Shown here piece after piece: positions 44,483-57,070 of a DNA stretch of 57,101 nucleotides (positions are counted from its first letter, which is position 1; each line of letters opens with the position of its first letter). The position numbers and the translations under genes are program-made. Source of the stretch: Clostridium saudiense (GTDB lineage Bacteria; Bacillota; Clostridia; Clostridiales; Clostridiaceae); assembly GCF_000577815.1 (NCBI RefSeq), contig NZ_CBYM010000022.1:1-57101 (forward strand), read 5' to 3'. Below the pieces are notes generated by a model. The model saw only the letters and a list, made by a program, of their open reading frames with translations. It had not been told where the DNA came from and ran no database searches.

Positions 44483-44521
44483 AAAAATACTACATTTATT
44501 TAGGTGTTATGTAGCATTTTT
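44483..44521 (-). terminator. Terminator after the YibE/F pair
   Basis: AAAAATACTACAT (44483-44495)/ATGTAGCATTTTT (44509-44521), one mismatch, U-run on the minus strand. Confidence 0.8.
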
Positions 44522-44536
44522 ACATAAAATTAAAAT

Positions 44537-45340
44537 TTAATTTTCATTACTCATCTTTTGGCAATAATCCTTTACCTTTTTAATAAAACTATTATTACTC
44601 TTAATCATATAAGTACAAATAAAAATACTTATAGGAATTATTAATAAACATCCTATATTAGAAATAACTAAATCGAATAAATTCTTATAAAATTCTTTTG
44701 AATTAATAACACTTTCAAAAGTATATTTATTTTTTATAAATAATATTCCTATCATCATAGTTTCACCTATAGTAGCAAAAAATATTGTATTAACAGTTGT
44801 CCCTAAAATATCCCTTCCAACATTAAAACCTAATCTTACTAATTCAGAAAAAGTTAATTCACTATTAACTTCGTTAAATTCATATAGTGAAGATGTAATA
44901 GCCATAGCAGTATCCATTACTGCTCCTAATAAACTTATAATAATCATACATATCATTAATTGATTCATGTTTATATTAATATTAGGAGATAAGTATACAC
45001 TTAATTCAGAACTTAAATCTAATTCACTATATCCACCCAAATTAGACTTTGTTCCTAATATTGAAACTAATAAACTTAGCAATAAAATAACACCTACCAC
45101 CGAAATTACTGCTGCATAGGTCTTTAAATTATGTCCATTTTGATAAATTAATGTTATCTGACAAAAAATTATAGTTCCAATGATTGTAACAAGTACAGGA
45201 TTTACCCCATGACTAATAATAAATACAGCCATTACTAATAAAAGCACATTACATGCAAGTGCAATAAACGACTTTGCGCCCCTATCTCCTCCTACTAGAA
45301 TCATTAACATCAGCAATACTATTGTTAGCAACACTATCAT
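44537..45340 (-). CDS. YibE/F-like membrane protein, second of pair
   Basis: 267 residues, about seven membrane helices, with conserved YibE/F blocks (LMICMIIISLLGAVMDTAMA, LVRLGFNVGRDILGTTVNTI, FATIGETMMIGILF). Start ATG 45340, read from GGGATGAG, overlaps the upstream YibE/F gene by 59 bases. The family function is unknown; pairs are common in clostridia. Confidence 0.8.
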   Translation of the reverse strand: MIVLLTIVLLMLMILVGGDRGAKSFIALACNVLLLVMAVFIISHGVNPVLVTIIGTIIFCQITLIYQNGHNLKTYAAVISVVGVILLLSLLVSILGTKSNLGGYSELDLSSELSVYLSPNININMNQLMICMIIISLLGAVMDTAMAITSSLYEFNEVNSELTFSELVRLGFNVGRDILGTTVNTIFFATIGETMMIGILFIKNKYTFESVINSKEFYKNLFDLVISNIGCLLIIPISIFICTYMIKSNNSFIKKVKDYCQKMSNEN

Positions 45341-46457
45341 TCTTACTCATCCCCTTTCTAAAAAATAATAGAGCTACACAAGCTGATATAGGGACAGCTG
45401 AAACTATTCCTATAGCTCCTACTAAAAATCTTATTATTTCAAAAGATATATCAAATTGAATTAATCTTTGAAAATTATACCCATTTATTATTTTTAAAAT
45501 TACAATAGATAAGCTTCCTCCAATATAAGAAAACATTAAAACATTAATCATTGTTCCCATAATATCATGACCTATTTCTCTAATAGATTTAATTAACTGC
45601 TTTAATGTAATAGATTTTGCTGCATTTACCAACTCATTAACTGCAGAATTTACTGTAATACTTACATCCATAACAGCTCCTAAACATCCAACTAAAACCC
45701 CTGATAAAAATATATTCTCTAAATCATTAGGCCCTGCAATATAATCCATTAACTCATAATGTAAATCTCCAGTATAAGCTAATGAAATCTTATATAGTGC
45801 AAATATTAAAAAAGTAGTAATTAGTGTAGATAAAATTGCTCCAATGTTCTTTCTAGAAAATCCCCCTAGTATCAATAAAGTAACTACACTAAAGAAAATA
45901 ATCATTAAAACATTTATTAACATAAAATCCTTGCCTGAAACATAAAGTTTAATAAAATATATAAATGCTACTATATTAGCAATTAAAGTACATAATGTAA
46001 ATATTCCAAACCTTCCTGCTACAGCAACTAAAGCTATAACAAAAAATCCAATAAGTAAAACTATAAATTTATCTCTTTTTAATCCTATAATACTCCCTGA
46101 TAATTCGCTACTGTTTTCATTAATACTTATAAATAAATCATCACCCTTTTTATATTTCTCATTCATTAACATTGATGATGAATATGAATTTTTCAAAGTT
46201 ATTTGTTGCCCCTTATACTGTCCATTTTTTACTTTCACAACCATTGTTTGAATATAGTATTTTTCTTCTATATCATTTGTTCCTTTTTCAGTTTTATCAT
46301 AAACATTTTCTAAGCTTATTACTTTTGCTATTGTAGATTTATAAATATTATAATTATTGTTAGTCCAAATAAATAAAACCAAAAATACTATAAAAAATAT
46401 AAGAACAGTAAAAAATCGTCCTTTATTATTTTTTATATACCTTTTTATCATTTCCAT
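45282..46457 (-). CDS. YibE/F-like membrane protein, first of pair
   Basis: 391 residues. One N-terminal helix (15-33), an extracellular beta-rich domain (about 40-125) and about seven more helices with the YibE/F signature (GVLVGCLGAVMDVSITVNSA and IREIGHDIMGTMINVLMFSY). The core (about 225-340) matches the downstream gene. The extra N-terminal domain differs from it, so the two probably form a heteromeric membrane complex. Start follows AAGGAGTAAGT. Confidence 0.8.
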   Translation of the reverse strand: MEMIKRYIKNNKGRFFTVLIFFIVFLVLFIWTNNNYNIYKSTIAKVISLENVYDKTEKGTNDIEEKYYIQTMVVKVKNGQYKGQQITLKNSYSSSMLMNEKYKKGDDLFISINENSSELSGSIIGLKRDKFIVLLIGFFVIALVAVAGRFGIFTLCTLIANIVAFIYFIKLYVSGKDFMLINVLMIIFFSVVTLLILGGFSRKNIGAILSTLITTFLIFALYKISLAYTGDLHYELMDYIAGPNDLENIFLSGVLVGCLGAVMDVSITVNSAVNELVNAAKSITLKQLIKSIREIGHDIMGTMINVLMFSYIGGSLSIVILKIINGYNFQRLIQFDISFEIIRFLVGAIGIVSAVPISACVALLFFRKGMSKNDSVANNSIADVNDSSRRR

Positions 46458-46513
46458 ACTTACTCCTTTCTTTATCTTATAAATAAATCAAATAAATTAT
46501 ATATAATTTATTG

Positions 46514-46560
46514 CAAATAAAAAATGGGCTATATCTTAATAATTATGATACATGCCCATT
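46514..46560 (-). terminator. Terminator after yqeY
   Basis: AATGGGC (46523-46529)/GCCCATT (46554-46560), U-run on the minus strand. Confidence 0.75.
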
Positions 46561-46571
46561 ATAATATAATA

Positions 46572-47027
46572 TTATACTAAAATCTCTTTTACCATAGGAT
46601 TAATTTTAGATCTATCAAATTTCCCATTAACCTTTGGCATAATTTCTTTCATTATCTTTCCCATATCCTTTGCAGTATAATTACCATTTGTAATTATTTC
46701 TCTTAACATCGCACTAACTTCTTCTTCAGTTAATTGTTTTGGTAAATATGGAGTTAATACTTCGATTGCAAAATTCCCTTCAGCTATTTTTTCTTCATTA
46801 TTAGCTTGCTTTGCATATTCTAAAGCTTCTTTATTTTGCTTAATACTCTTTTCTACTATTTTTATTACATTTTCATCTGAAATTTCTTCTCTATTGTTAA
46901 CTTCATATGCCTTAATTTCAGAATTAACTAATCTTAAAACACTTACTCTTGCTTTATCTCTTGCTTTCATAGCAGCTATTTCATCTTTTTTTAATGTCTC
47001 TTTTAACATATTTATTTGGCTAGTCAT
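46572..47027 (-). CDS. GatB/YqeY-domain protein
   Basis: 151 residues, all-helical YqeY domain: SVLRLVNSEIKAYEVNNREE near the N terminus and LTPYLPKQLTEEEVSAML then GKIMKEIMPKVNGKFD at the end. YqeY resembles the tail of GatB/GatE that contacts tRNA, but its own role is not settled. Single-gene unit with terminator. Confidence 0.9.
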   Translation of the reverse strand: MTSQINMLKETLKKDEIAAMKARDKARVSVLRLVNSEIKAYEVNNREEISDENVIKIVEKSIKQNKEALEYAKQANNEEKIAEGNFAIEVLTPYLPKQLTEEEVSAMLREIITNGNYTAKDMGKIMKEIMPKVNGKFDRSKINPMVKEILV

Positions 47028-47268
47028 AAAATTTAAACTAACCTACCTCGCTTTCATTTTAAATTTTTATTTAAGTAAATTATACCAGTTTTGTATTCAA
47101 AATCAAACATTACTACCTTTACTTATAATTATACTAATAATATTAAATTTAATAAATTCTAACTTTATTCTATCCACTTCTTTATAAATTTATAAAATTA
47201 TCAAATGACAGCTCAATAACTTCTACATTAACCTCATCTAATATCATACGAATTCATTTATAAAGTAT

Positions 47269-48186
47269 TTATCCTTTTGCTTTCTTAGTACTTGTTTTTT
47301 TAATAGTTTTTAAATACTCATATAATTTAAATAAAACTGGATTCTTTTCTTCTTCCTCTTTTAAATTTATATAATTTATTAATTCTACAATTGGCTCAAG
47401 TTTATTGATTGTATCATTATATCCTTCACTTATTCTTACCCTTTTAGCATCTGTATCTAAATTTAATGTTCCTGTTAACGTATTTTCAACTAGATTTTCT
47501 GGTGATATTATAATAAGTTTTGAATTTGGATAAAGCGATCTATCTATTTGCACTTCTTTAGATAATAAAACTACAATTATAATATCACACTTTTCACCGT
47601 ATACAGGTTGAATAGGAACATTGTCTGCAATACCTCCATCAATATATTTCTCACCTAATACTTCTGTACTTTCATATATTAATGGTAATGAAGCTGAAGC
47701 CAACACTATTTTTTTACCTATTTCTTCATCATAATCATTAATCCTAAAATACTTTGCATTTAGATCTGGTAATTTTGTACATGCAGCATAACATATTTTA
47801 TTATTTTCCTTAATCTTATTAAAATCTAAGTATTTTTCTAATACTTCAACGGCCCCATCATTACCTATAGCTCCATGTTCAAGTTTATCAGTTAAGAACT
47901 TTTTAGCCAATTGAAGATTTTTCCCTCCAATATATAAACCTATTCCTCTTTTTATTAATTCCCCTTTACTAATAGGAACTAATTTATCCATGGTTACCTC
48001 TTCCCAAAGCTCATCTGCCTTTTTCATATCATCCATAGCAAATAATACAGAATTAAATGCACCTATAGACGTTCCTGAAAAAACCGATATATATTGCGCT
48101 AAATTTAATTCTTTTAAAGCTTTCCATACACCAAGCTCATATGCTCCTTTTCCACCACCGCCTGCTAATACTAATCCTATTTTCAT
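47269..48186 (-). CDS. Patatin-like phospholipase
   Basis: 305 residues. Oxyanion-hole motif GGGGKGAYELG near the N terminus, nucleophile elbow GTSIGAFN (Ser about 40) and catalytic Asp in DGGIADNVP; a complete Ser-Asp dyad. Likely a cytoplasmic or membrane-surface lipid acyl hydrolase. A Lys-rich tail (KTIKKTSTKKAKG) may bind acidic membranes. Start follows GGAAGGAATAGT. Confidence 0.9.
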   Translation of the reverse strand: MKIGLVLAGGGGKGAYELGVWKALKELNLAQYISVFSGTSIGAFNSVLFAMDDMKKADELWEEVTMDKLVPISKGELIKRGIGLYIGGKNLQLAKKFLTDKLEHGAIGNDGAVEVLEKYLDFNKIKENNKICYAACTKLPDLNAKYFRINDYDEEIGKKIVLASASLPLIYESTEVLGEKYIDGGIADNVPIQPVYGEKCDIIIVVLLSKEVQIDRSLYPNSKLIIISPENLVENTLTGTLNLDTDAKRVRISEGYNDTINKLEPIVELINYINLKEEEEKNPVLFKLYEYLKTIKKTSTKKAKG

Positions 48187-48340
48187 ACTATTCCTTCCTA
48201 TACTTTACTTAAATTGAATGCTAATCGCTCTTATTTACATAATTATACTATAAATATTAATTTTTCAAAATATTTCATAACACATTATTATTACTATATA
48301 CATTCTAAAATTTAAACTAATTTATGATTATTAATTTAAA

Positions 48341-48378
48341 AAGACATGTATTACTAAATTTTTAGCAATACATGTCTT
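48341..48378 (-). terminator. Terminator after the 187-residue gene
   Basis: AAGACATGTATT (48341-48352)/AATACATGTCTT (48367-48378), perfect 12-base stem, U-rich on the minus strand. Confidence 0.9.
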
Positions 48379-48385
48379 AGTTTAA

Positions 48386-48949
48386 TTATCTTTGCTCAAA
48401 TACATCTTTTATAAAATTATCAAAATTCACCTTTTGACTTAATTTATTTCCTTGTTTTATTTCCTCAGAATACAGTATTTTATTATACTCCTTAGCACTT
48501 AAAGAATTATCATATATATATTTTTGCTTATTATATAACTGCCTTAATAATTCTCCAATACCTAATAGTTTTTCATAATGCCTTCCATATGAAAATCCTC
48601 TTTTTTGATAATTTGCATCTATCTTTTTAGAAAAGAATATTGATTTTGCCAGCCACCCTTTTTTACCTTTTCCTTGTCTAGTAGAATTTTTCATAATTAT
48701 ATTTATATCACTTGAAAACTCAGTAAATTTTCCATTTTTAATTTTTATTCCAACTATAGGATACCATAATCCCTGTATCTTACCGCTATTTGTTCCTGAG
48801 GATCTATAAAATGCTAATGTTACTCTCTCAATTCCATAAGTGTATTCAATATCTACATCTATTAATCCAATCATTCTAAATGGATCATCGGTATAAATAT
48901 TTGCCCTAAAACTTTCTGGATATACTTCTAATATCCTTATAGCTTCCAT
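48386..48949 (-). CDS. Unrecognised protein, 187 residues, partner of a small kinase
   Basis: Not recognised. It begins MEAIRILEVYPESFRANIYT; a beta-rich first half (GLIDVDIEYTYGIERVTLAF, PIVGIKIKNGKFTEFSSDIN) precedes a basic stretch (KNSTRQGKGKKGWLAKSIFF) and a helical C-terminal part. No signal peptide or catalytic motif. It lies 84 bases downstream of a Ser/Thr kinase gene, with a hairpin between (48986-49025), so it may be a kinase substrate. Start follows GGGGAGTGGGCTATA. Confidence 0.65.
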   Translation of the reverse strand: MEAIRILEVYPESFRANIYTDDPFRMIGLIDVDIEYTYGIERVTLAFYRSSGTNSGKIQGLWYPIVGIKIKNGKFTEFSSDINIIMKNSTRQGKGKKGWLAKSIFFSKKIDANYQKRGFSYGRHYEKLLGIGELLRQLYNKQKYIYDNSLSAKEYNKILYSEEIKQGNKLSQKVNFDNFIKDVFEQR

Positions 48950-48985
48950 TATAGCCCACTCCCCTATTTTCTTATCTTAATAATA

Positions 48986-49025
48986 CACCATGTAATATTA
49001 TACTAGAATTTAACACTACATGGTG
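48986..49025 (-). other. Hairpin between kinase and 187-residue gene
   Basis: CACCATGTA (48986-48994)/TACATGGTG (49017-49025), perfect 9-base stem; weak U-run, so it may be an RNA-processing or partial termination site. Confidence 0.6.
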
Positions 49026-49032
49026 CTTTCTC

Positions 49033-49743
49033 CTAATACCTACTCTTAATTCTATATAATTGTTCACGTATTTCATCAATACTTCTAAACCTTCTATCTA
49101 ATCCCATTAATCTTTTTAAAAGGGTTCTTTCTTGGGAAGTTAAATTTAATTCCATATACCACGGTCTTTCCTCTGCATATACCGGTTCATAAGATGAATA
49201 ATATAAGTGTATTAAAAAATCTCCTATATACCAATAATCCATCTTCTCTTTATAATACCCATCAATATATCGAGCCAATCCAAAATCAATTAATGCTAGC
49301 TTACTATTTTTCATAATGATAACATTAGGAAGTCTAATATCTCGATGTACTATACCACTACTATGCAAAATTTCTATTAAATCTAAAAGTTGACTTGCTG
49401 TATTATATATCTCTTTTCTACTAAATACATAATCATATTTACTAATTAAATCATAATACACTCTACCATCAATATACTCTAATAAATATCCTTCTCTGAC
49501 TCCATCATTAAACTTTGAAATAAACTTAGGAAATCTTGGACTATCTAAACTTTTTAAAATATCTTCTTCATAAAATAACTTATCTCTTGTAACATTTAGC
49601 ATTTTACTCTTTAATTGCTTAATAACACATTTTTCCCCTTGATTGTTTTTAGCCAAATATGCAATTCCATATCTTCCTTGTCCTATAATTTTAATAACCC
49701 TATATCCATTTACCATATCATTTGGTTTAAAATACTTGTCCAT
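49033..49743 (-). CDS. Small Ser/Thr protein kinase
   Basis: 236 residues, a bare eukaryotic-type kinase domain: glycine loop G21-Q-G23-x-x-G26, K42 in VIKQL, catalytic loop H133-R134-D135 with N140, and D153-F154-G155. HRDIRLPN has Arg where Lys is typical but the catalytic Asp and Asn remain. No membrane segment or PASTA domain, so it differs from the PrkC-type kinase. It lies between a 93-residue and a 187-residue unrecognised gene on the same strand; together they look like a small module. Confidence 0.85.
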   Translation of the reverse strand: MDKYFKPNDMVNGYRVIKIIGQGRYGIAYLAKNNQGEKCVIKQLKSKMLNVTRDKLFYEEDILKSLDSPRFPKFISKFNDGVREGYLLEYIDGRVYYDLISKYDYVFSRKEIYNTASQLLDLIEILHSSGIVHRDIRLPNVIIMKNSKLALIDFGLARYIDGYYKEKMDYWYIGDFLIHLYYSSYEPVYAEERPWYMELNLTSQERTLLKRLMGLDRRFRSIDEIREQLYRIKSRY

Positions 49744-49782
49744 ATCGTTTTTATCTCTTGTTACACTTTCGTTATATTACTA

Positions 49783-50064
49783 TTATTGTAAATAGCCATA
49801 ATATAAATTCAAAAGTGATTTCTCCTCTTCAAGACTATAAGAATATACGGTTCTTCTATTAAAATCACTATATAATGGACTTAAGGAATTTTCTAATGAC
49901 TCTATATCCATTAATGGGTTACTTGAATTAGCTAATAATATCTTTAAGACTTTCTTTCCGCCTATTTCTTTTAGTTCTTTCAATTCATTTTCTTGTAACC
50001 TACTATTTCTATTAATTGAATAATATTTGTGACCTCTACGTGATCTTTCCTCATAATTATCCAT
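49783..50064 (-). CDS. Unrecognised protein, 93 residues
   Basis: MDNYEERSRRGHKYYSINRN begins a basic, polar N terminus, then helical segments (ELKELKEIGGKKVLKILLAN, LEEEKSLLNLYYGYLQ). Ribosome binding site GAGGTG points to ATG 50064 rather than the GTG at 50073. It is 40 bases upstream of the kinase gene and may be cotranscribed with it. No function proposed. Confidence 0.6.
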   Translation of the reverse strand: MDNYEERSRRGHKYYSINRNSRLQENELKELKEIGGKKVLKILLANSSNPLMDIESLENSLSPLYSDFNRRTVYSYSLEEEKSLLNLYYGYLQ

Positions 50065-50166
50065 ACATAACACCTCTATATTTTTAGCATAATTAACTAA
50101 CTACTTATACTTACTATATATTATGTTTTTTATTTTAATAGTGTTACTTTAACCTTTATTATGTAT

Positions 50167-50201
50167 AAAAAAGAAACACCTACATCAGTAAATGTAGGTG
50201 T
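50167..50201 (-). terminator. Terminator after bglA
   Basis: ACACCTACAT (50176-50185)/ATGTAGGTGT (50192-50201), U-rich on the minus strand (50167-50175). Confidence 0.9.
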
Positions 50202-50263
50202 CTTTCCGAAATTTTATTTTATTTTATTTTTATACATTAAATTAAATATTACCCAATAAATAA

Positions 50264-51709
<1,446 letters not shown>

Positions 51710-51755
51710 TCAAAATTAAAATATAATAGTATTTCGATACAACATTTTGTTTAAA

Positions 51756-53663
<1,908 letters not shown>

Positions 53664-53753
53664 TTAAAATTTATTAATTTTAATGAAGTAAAGCCCATAA
53701 TACAGTATCTACTGCTTACGGTAACTACCTTTCATAACTAAGCTTTTATTTAT

Positions 53754-53829
53754 AAAAAAACCTAAGAAATATAGATGAGCGCTCAAATCTATATTTCTTA
53801 GGTATAGCCTACATTACTAGTAACAATCC
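53754..53829 (-). promoter_or_regulatory. RAT site and terminator before bglP
   Basis: RAT (rc of 53801-53829): GGATTGTTACT-N8-AGGCTATACC, ending inside the 5' arm of a 16-base terminator stem CCTAAGAAATATAGAT (53761-53776)/ATCTATATTTCTTAGG (53787-53802) with a U-run (53754-53760). Bound LicT folds the RAT hairpin and prevents termination. Confidence 0.95.
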
Positions 53830-53830
53830 T

Positions 53831-53948
53831 AAGTAAGATTCTAAATATTTGATTTAGTTAATCCAACTTGCCTGAAAGTCAAAATTTCAATTTTGCTCCT
53901 TGAAGGTACACTTTAGTGTACTCATAGAACTAAAGGAGCTGAGTTTTT
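53831..53948. repeat. Dispersed repeat copy 2 with hairpin
   Basis: 53831-53866 matches 35079-35114 at 30 of 36 positions. It is followed by GCTCCTT (53895-53901)/AAGGAGC (53933-53939) enclosing GTACAC (53906-53911)/GTGTAC (53916-53921). The T-run (53944-53950) is on the plus strand, so it is not a standard terminator for licT. Confidence 0.6.
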
Positions 53949-54785
53949 TTAATCTTCTTTTATTATTCTTTTAATATGAACTGTTAAATACATCATTTCT
54001 TCATCTGAAAGTTCATGATTAAAATCTTTTAAAACATATTTTTTTATTTTTTCTGCACATGAATAAGCTTCTTTATATTGTGTTTTTATCATTTCACAGA
54101 AATTAGTATCATCATCTTTTATTATCTTTCCACTAATCATTCTTTGTGCAAAGAATTTTAAATGAGTTATAAATCTCTCATAATGTAATGAATACTCGTC
54201 CAATTCTATGTTGAAATGGAATTTTACAATATTTAAGATATTTTGAATCATCTTAGTGATATCAAGTGTTTCATTCATATTTCTTGAATTTAGCTCTGCA
54301 TTTACAATATGCATAGCTATTGATGCAGCTTCATCTTCTGGTAAAACTACATCTAATCTTTTTTTAATAATTGCTAAGGCTTCCTTACCAATTAAAAATT
54401 CATGATTATAAAACCTTTTAATTTCCCATAATAAAGCATTTTTAAAATTTAACCCTTGTTTATAACGTTCTATTGCAAAGCTAATGTGATCAGTTAATGT
54501 TACGTAAACATTATCATCCAATCTCTTCCCTAACGAATACTTTGCATAAGAAATAATTTCATTAGAAACCTGAATATACTCCAAAGGTATTTCTGCTAGT
54601 AAAGTCATTAATTTATTAGAATCATTTTTATTTTCAATAGAATAGATTTTCTCTATTTTGCTCTTATCTACAGTATCTCCAATTTTTTTTTGGAATCCTA
54701 ATCCGCATCCCATAACAAGAACTTCTTTACCGTTATTATCAAAGGTTCTAATTAAATTATTATTGATTATCTTATCTATCTTCAT
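53949..54785 (-). CDS. licT: LicT/BglG-family transcription antiterminator
   Basis: 278 residues: RNA-binding CAT domain (1-55, starting MKIDKIINNNLIRTFDNNGK) and two PRD domains with regulatory histidines H100, H159 (PRD1), H208, H270 (PRD2), all conserved. It binds the RAT hairpins before licT and bglP. PTS phosphorylation of the histidines tunes its activity. Part of the licT-bglP-bglA unit. Confidence 0.95.
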   Translation of the reverse strand: MKIDKIINNNLIRTFDNNGKEVLVMGCGLGFQKKIGDTVDKSKIEKIYSIENKNDSNKLMTLLAEIPLEYIQVSNEIISYAKYSLGKRLDDNVYVTLTDHISFAIERYKQGLNFKNALLWEIKRFYNHEFLIGKEALAIIKKRLDVVLPEDEAASIAMHIVNAELNSRNMNETLDITKMIQNILNIVKFHFNIELDEYSLHYERFITHLKFFAQRMISGKIIKDDDTNFCEMIKTQYKEAYSCAEKIKKYVLKDFNHELSDEEMMYLTVHIKRIIKED

Positions 54786-54833
54786 TTACTAACACCTTTT
54801 CTTTAATTTAAAGTACAAAAAAAGACCATACTC

Positions 54834-54953
54834 AAATAAAACAACATTTTTTATAATGTCATAAATAATTTGGTAAAGCCTGCATAACCAGTAACAACCC
54901 ATGTCCCTTATTGTCTTTATGATAAAGATATCATAGTGATTTTTCTATGTCAA
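54834..54953 (-). promoter_or_regulatory. licT promoter and RAT site
   Basis: Promoter TTGACA (rc of 54948-54953), 17 bases, TATCTT (rc of 54925-54930). RAT (rc of 54872-54900) reads GGGTTGTTACT-N8-AGGCTTTACC, followed by a terminator-like region (54822-54875, ACATT/AATGT core). So licT is also autoregulated. The rest of 54786-55155 contains only the cstA hairpin. Confidence 0.85.
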
Positions 54954-55045
54954 CTAATAGAATTGTTTTTTATTTAACATAATTTAGTTATTTCATAATA
55001 CAACTTTAAACCCTACTTATTTAATAATAAAAAAATTTCAAATTA

Positions 55046-55132
55046 CAAGTGATAAGTTATAATCTAATTATTAAATTAATACCTAATTTCTAAAAATAAA
55101 TTTTTATTTTCTATTTGGTAACCTATCACTTG
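55046..55132 (-). terminator. Probable terminator after cstA, CAAGTGATAAG arm
   Basis: CAAGTGATAAGTTA (55046-55059)/TAACCTATCACTTG (55119-55132), with U-rich sequence on the minus strand. The arm matches the hairpin at 34189. Confidence 0.55.
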
Positions 55133-55155
55133 CATATTGAAATTTAAACTAAAAT

Positions 55156-56841
55156 TTATACTGCATTATTACTTGCAGCTTCTACTTTATTATCCTTTGA
55201 AAACAACTTTTTAAAACAAGAAACTGCTACTACAAATCCTAAACTTATTAATAACAGTGCAAATATTAATTGTAATCCATCTGTTAGGAACACAAATTGT
55301 CCTGCACCAATTTTCTTCATAATTCCAAGTATAGCTTGAACTAAAGCCGTAAATGTTACTGATAACATTACAACCATAGGTGCCCAAAGCATAAAGCCTT
55401 TTCTCTTTGTAGATTTTAAAAATACTGCTAGGGTTATTAACACTAAAGCTGATAATAATTGATTTGCTGCTCCAAATAATGGCCAAACGTTATTATATCC
55501 ACCAAGTGAAAGCACAAGTCCAATTACTAATGTAATAATTGTTGCAAAATATTTATTAGTCATTATCTTAGAAATACCAGATACTTCTTTTGAATCATCC
55601 TTAAATAATTCTTGTAATGACATACGTCCAATACGAGCAACAGAATCAAGTGATGTTAATGCTAATGCTGATACACACATTGTCATTATACAAGTAGCTA
55701 CATGTTGTGGTATACCTAATAATCCTAAGAAACCTGCAACATTACTAGAAAATATTGCAAAAGGTGTTCCTTCTGGCATTTTTCCCCCAACAGCTGCAGC
55801 TCCAACTACCACTAAAGCAACAATACCAAGTAGTGATTCTATTAACATAGCTCCATATCCAATGCAAAGCATGTCCTTTTCATTCTTAACTTGCTTTGAT
55901 GATGTTTCTGATGATACTAAACTATGGAATCCTGATACTGCACCACATGCTATAGTAATAAACAAAGTTGGAAATAAATATTTACCATCAACTTCAAATC
56001 CAACAAAAGCTGGTAAATTCATTTCGGGTCTTGCAACTACAACTCCTAAAACAGCTCCAACAATCATTCCAATTAATAAAAATGTACTTAAATAATCTCT
56101 TGGTTGCATTAATAACCACATTGGTGTTATTGATGCTAAAAATAAATAAGCAAATGTTACTATTAACCAAGTAGTTTTATCAAAGTATAATGGAAAAGCA
56201 ATACCTATAGCTAACATTGAAACTAAAAGTACTACACCTATTATAAACTGTAAACTTTGACTTGGCTTTTTATATTTAATAAATGCACCAAATATCATAG
56301 CTACAACAATAAATAACATTGAAATAGATGCTGCTGATGCATTAGGTGTATTTAATGCTCCACCTTCTCCAAATCCATTAAATGTACTTGCAACTATATC
56401 TGAAAATGCTGCAATTACTAGTAAAGTAAAAATCCAAGCAAATAAGAAAAAAAACTTTCTTCCTGCTTTTCCTATATATTGTTCTATTAATCCACCTATT
56501 GATTTACCTTCATTTTTTACTGATGCATATAATGCTCCAAAATCATGAACTGCTCCAAAAAATATTCCACCTATAAGTACCCATAATAACACTGGAACCC
56601 ATCCAAACATTGCTGCTATAATTGGCCCCGTTACAGGTCCTGCCCCTGCTATTGATGAAAATTGATGTGAAAACACAACTGCTTTAGGTGTTGGAATGTA
56701 ATCTTCTCCATCCTCTTTTGTATAAGCAGGTGTTTTTGCATTTGGATCAATTCCCCAAGTTTTAGCAAGATATCTTCCATAAGTCACATAGGCAATTCCT
56801 AATACAACTATGGCTAACCCTACAATAGTTAATCCATTCAT
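55156..56841 (-). CDS. cstA: Carbon starvation protein CstA family transporter
   Basis: 561 residues, about sixteen membrane helices. N-terminal CstA domain with SHQFSSIAGAGPVTGPIIAA and HDFGALYASVKNEGKSIGG, both typical. CstA proteins import peptides or pyruvate during carbon limitation. Start follows AGAGGGGGCATTTTAA. Single gene with a promoter containing a palindrome at 56878. Confidence 0.92.
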   Translation of the reverse strand: MNGLTIVGLAIVVLGIAYVTYGRYLAKTWGIDPNAKTPAYTKEDGEDYIPTPKAVVFSHQFSSIAGAGPVTGPIIAAMFGWVPVLLWVLIGGIFFGAVHDFGALYASVKNEGKSIGGLIEQYIGKAGRKFFFLFAWIFTLLVIAAFSDIVASTFNGFGEGGALNTPNASAASISMLFIVVAMIFGAFIKYKKPSQSLQFIIGVVLLVSMLAIGIAFPLYFDKTTWLIVTFAYLFLASITPMWLLMQPRDYLSTFLLIGMIVGAVLGVVVARPEMNLPAFVGFEVDGKYLFPTLFITIACGAVSGFHSLVSSETSSKQVKNEKDMLCIGYGAMLIESLLGIVALVVVGAAAVGGKMPEGTPFAIFSSNVAGFLGLLGIPQHVATCIMTMCVSALALTSLDSVARIGRMSLQELFKDDSKEVSGISKIMTNKYFATIITLVIGLVLSLGGYNNVWPLFGAANQLLSALVLITLAVFLKSTKRKGFMLWAPMVVMLSVTFTALVQAILGIMKKIGAGQFVFLTDGLQLIFALLLISLGFVVAVSCFKKLFSKDNKVEAASNNAV

Positions 56842-56877
56842 TTAAAATGCCCCCTCTATATTTAATTATAATTGCGC

Positions 56878-56930
56878 TCTCCTATTAGGAGATTATTAAT
56901 AATAATAACACTTTTATGGTATTCTGTAAA
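56878..56930 (-). promoter_or_regulatory. cstA promoter with palindromic operator
   Basis: TTTACA (rc of 56925-56930), 17 bases, TATTAT (rc of 56902-56907). A perfect 15-base palindrome TCTCCTATTAGGAGA (56878-56892) lies around +3 to +18. Nothing else is seen in 56893-57046. Confidence 0.55.
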
Positions 56931-57046
56931 TATTTATCATTTATTATTATCAAATTACTATTTTACAACGTTTTCCATATACTTCTTTTCACAGAAATCG
57001 TTTACTTGACCTAATTTATTTCTAATTTGTTAACAAACTTAAAACA

Positions 57047-57070
57047 AAAAAGTGGCTTTCACCACTTTTT
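57047..57070. terminator. Terminator at the window edge
   Basis: AAAAAGTGG (57047-57055)/CCACTTTTT (57062-57070); it probably ends a gene lying outside the window. Confidence 0.75.

Noticed and set aside
47182..47247. 21-codon minus-strand frame between the patatin and yqeY genes
   Set aside because: No ribosome binding site; likely chance in AT-rich sequence.
55211..55486. 91-codon minus-strand frame inside cstA
   Set aside because: Out-of-frame shadow; the overlapping frame has clear CstA motifs.
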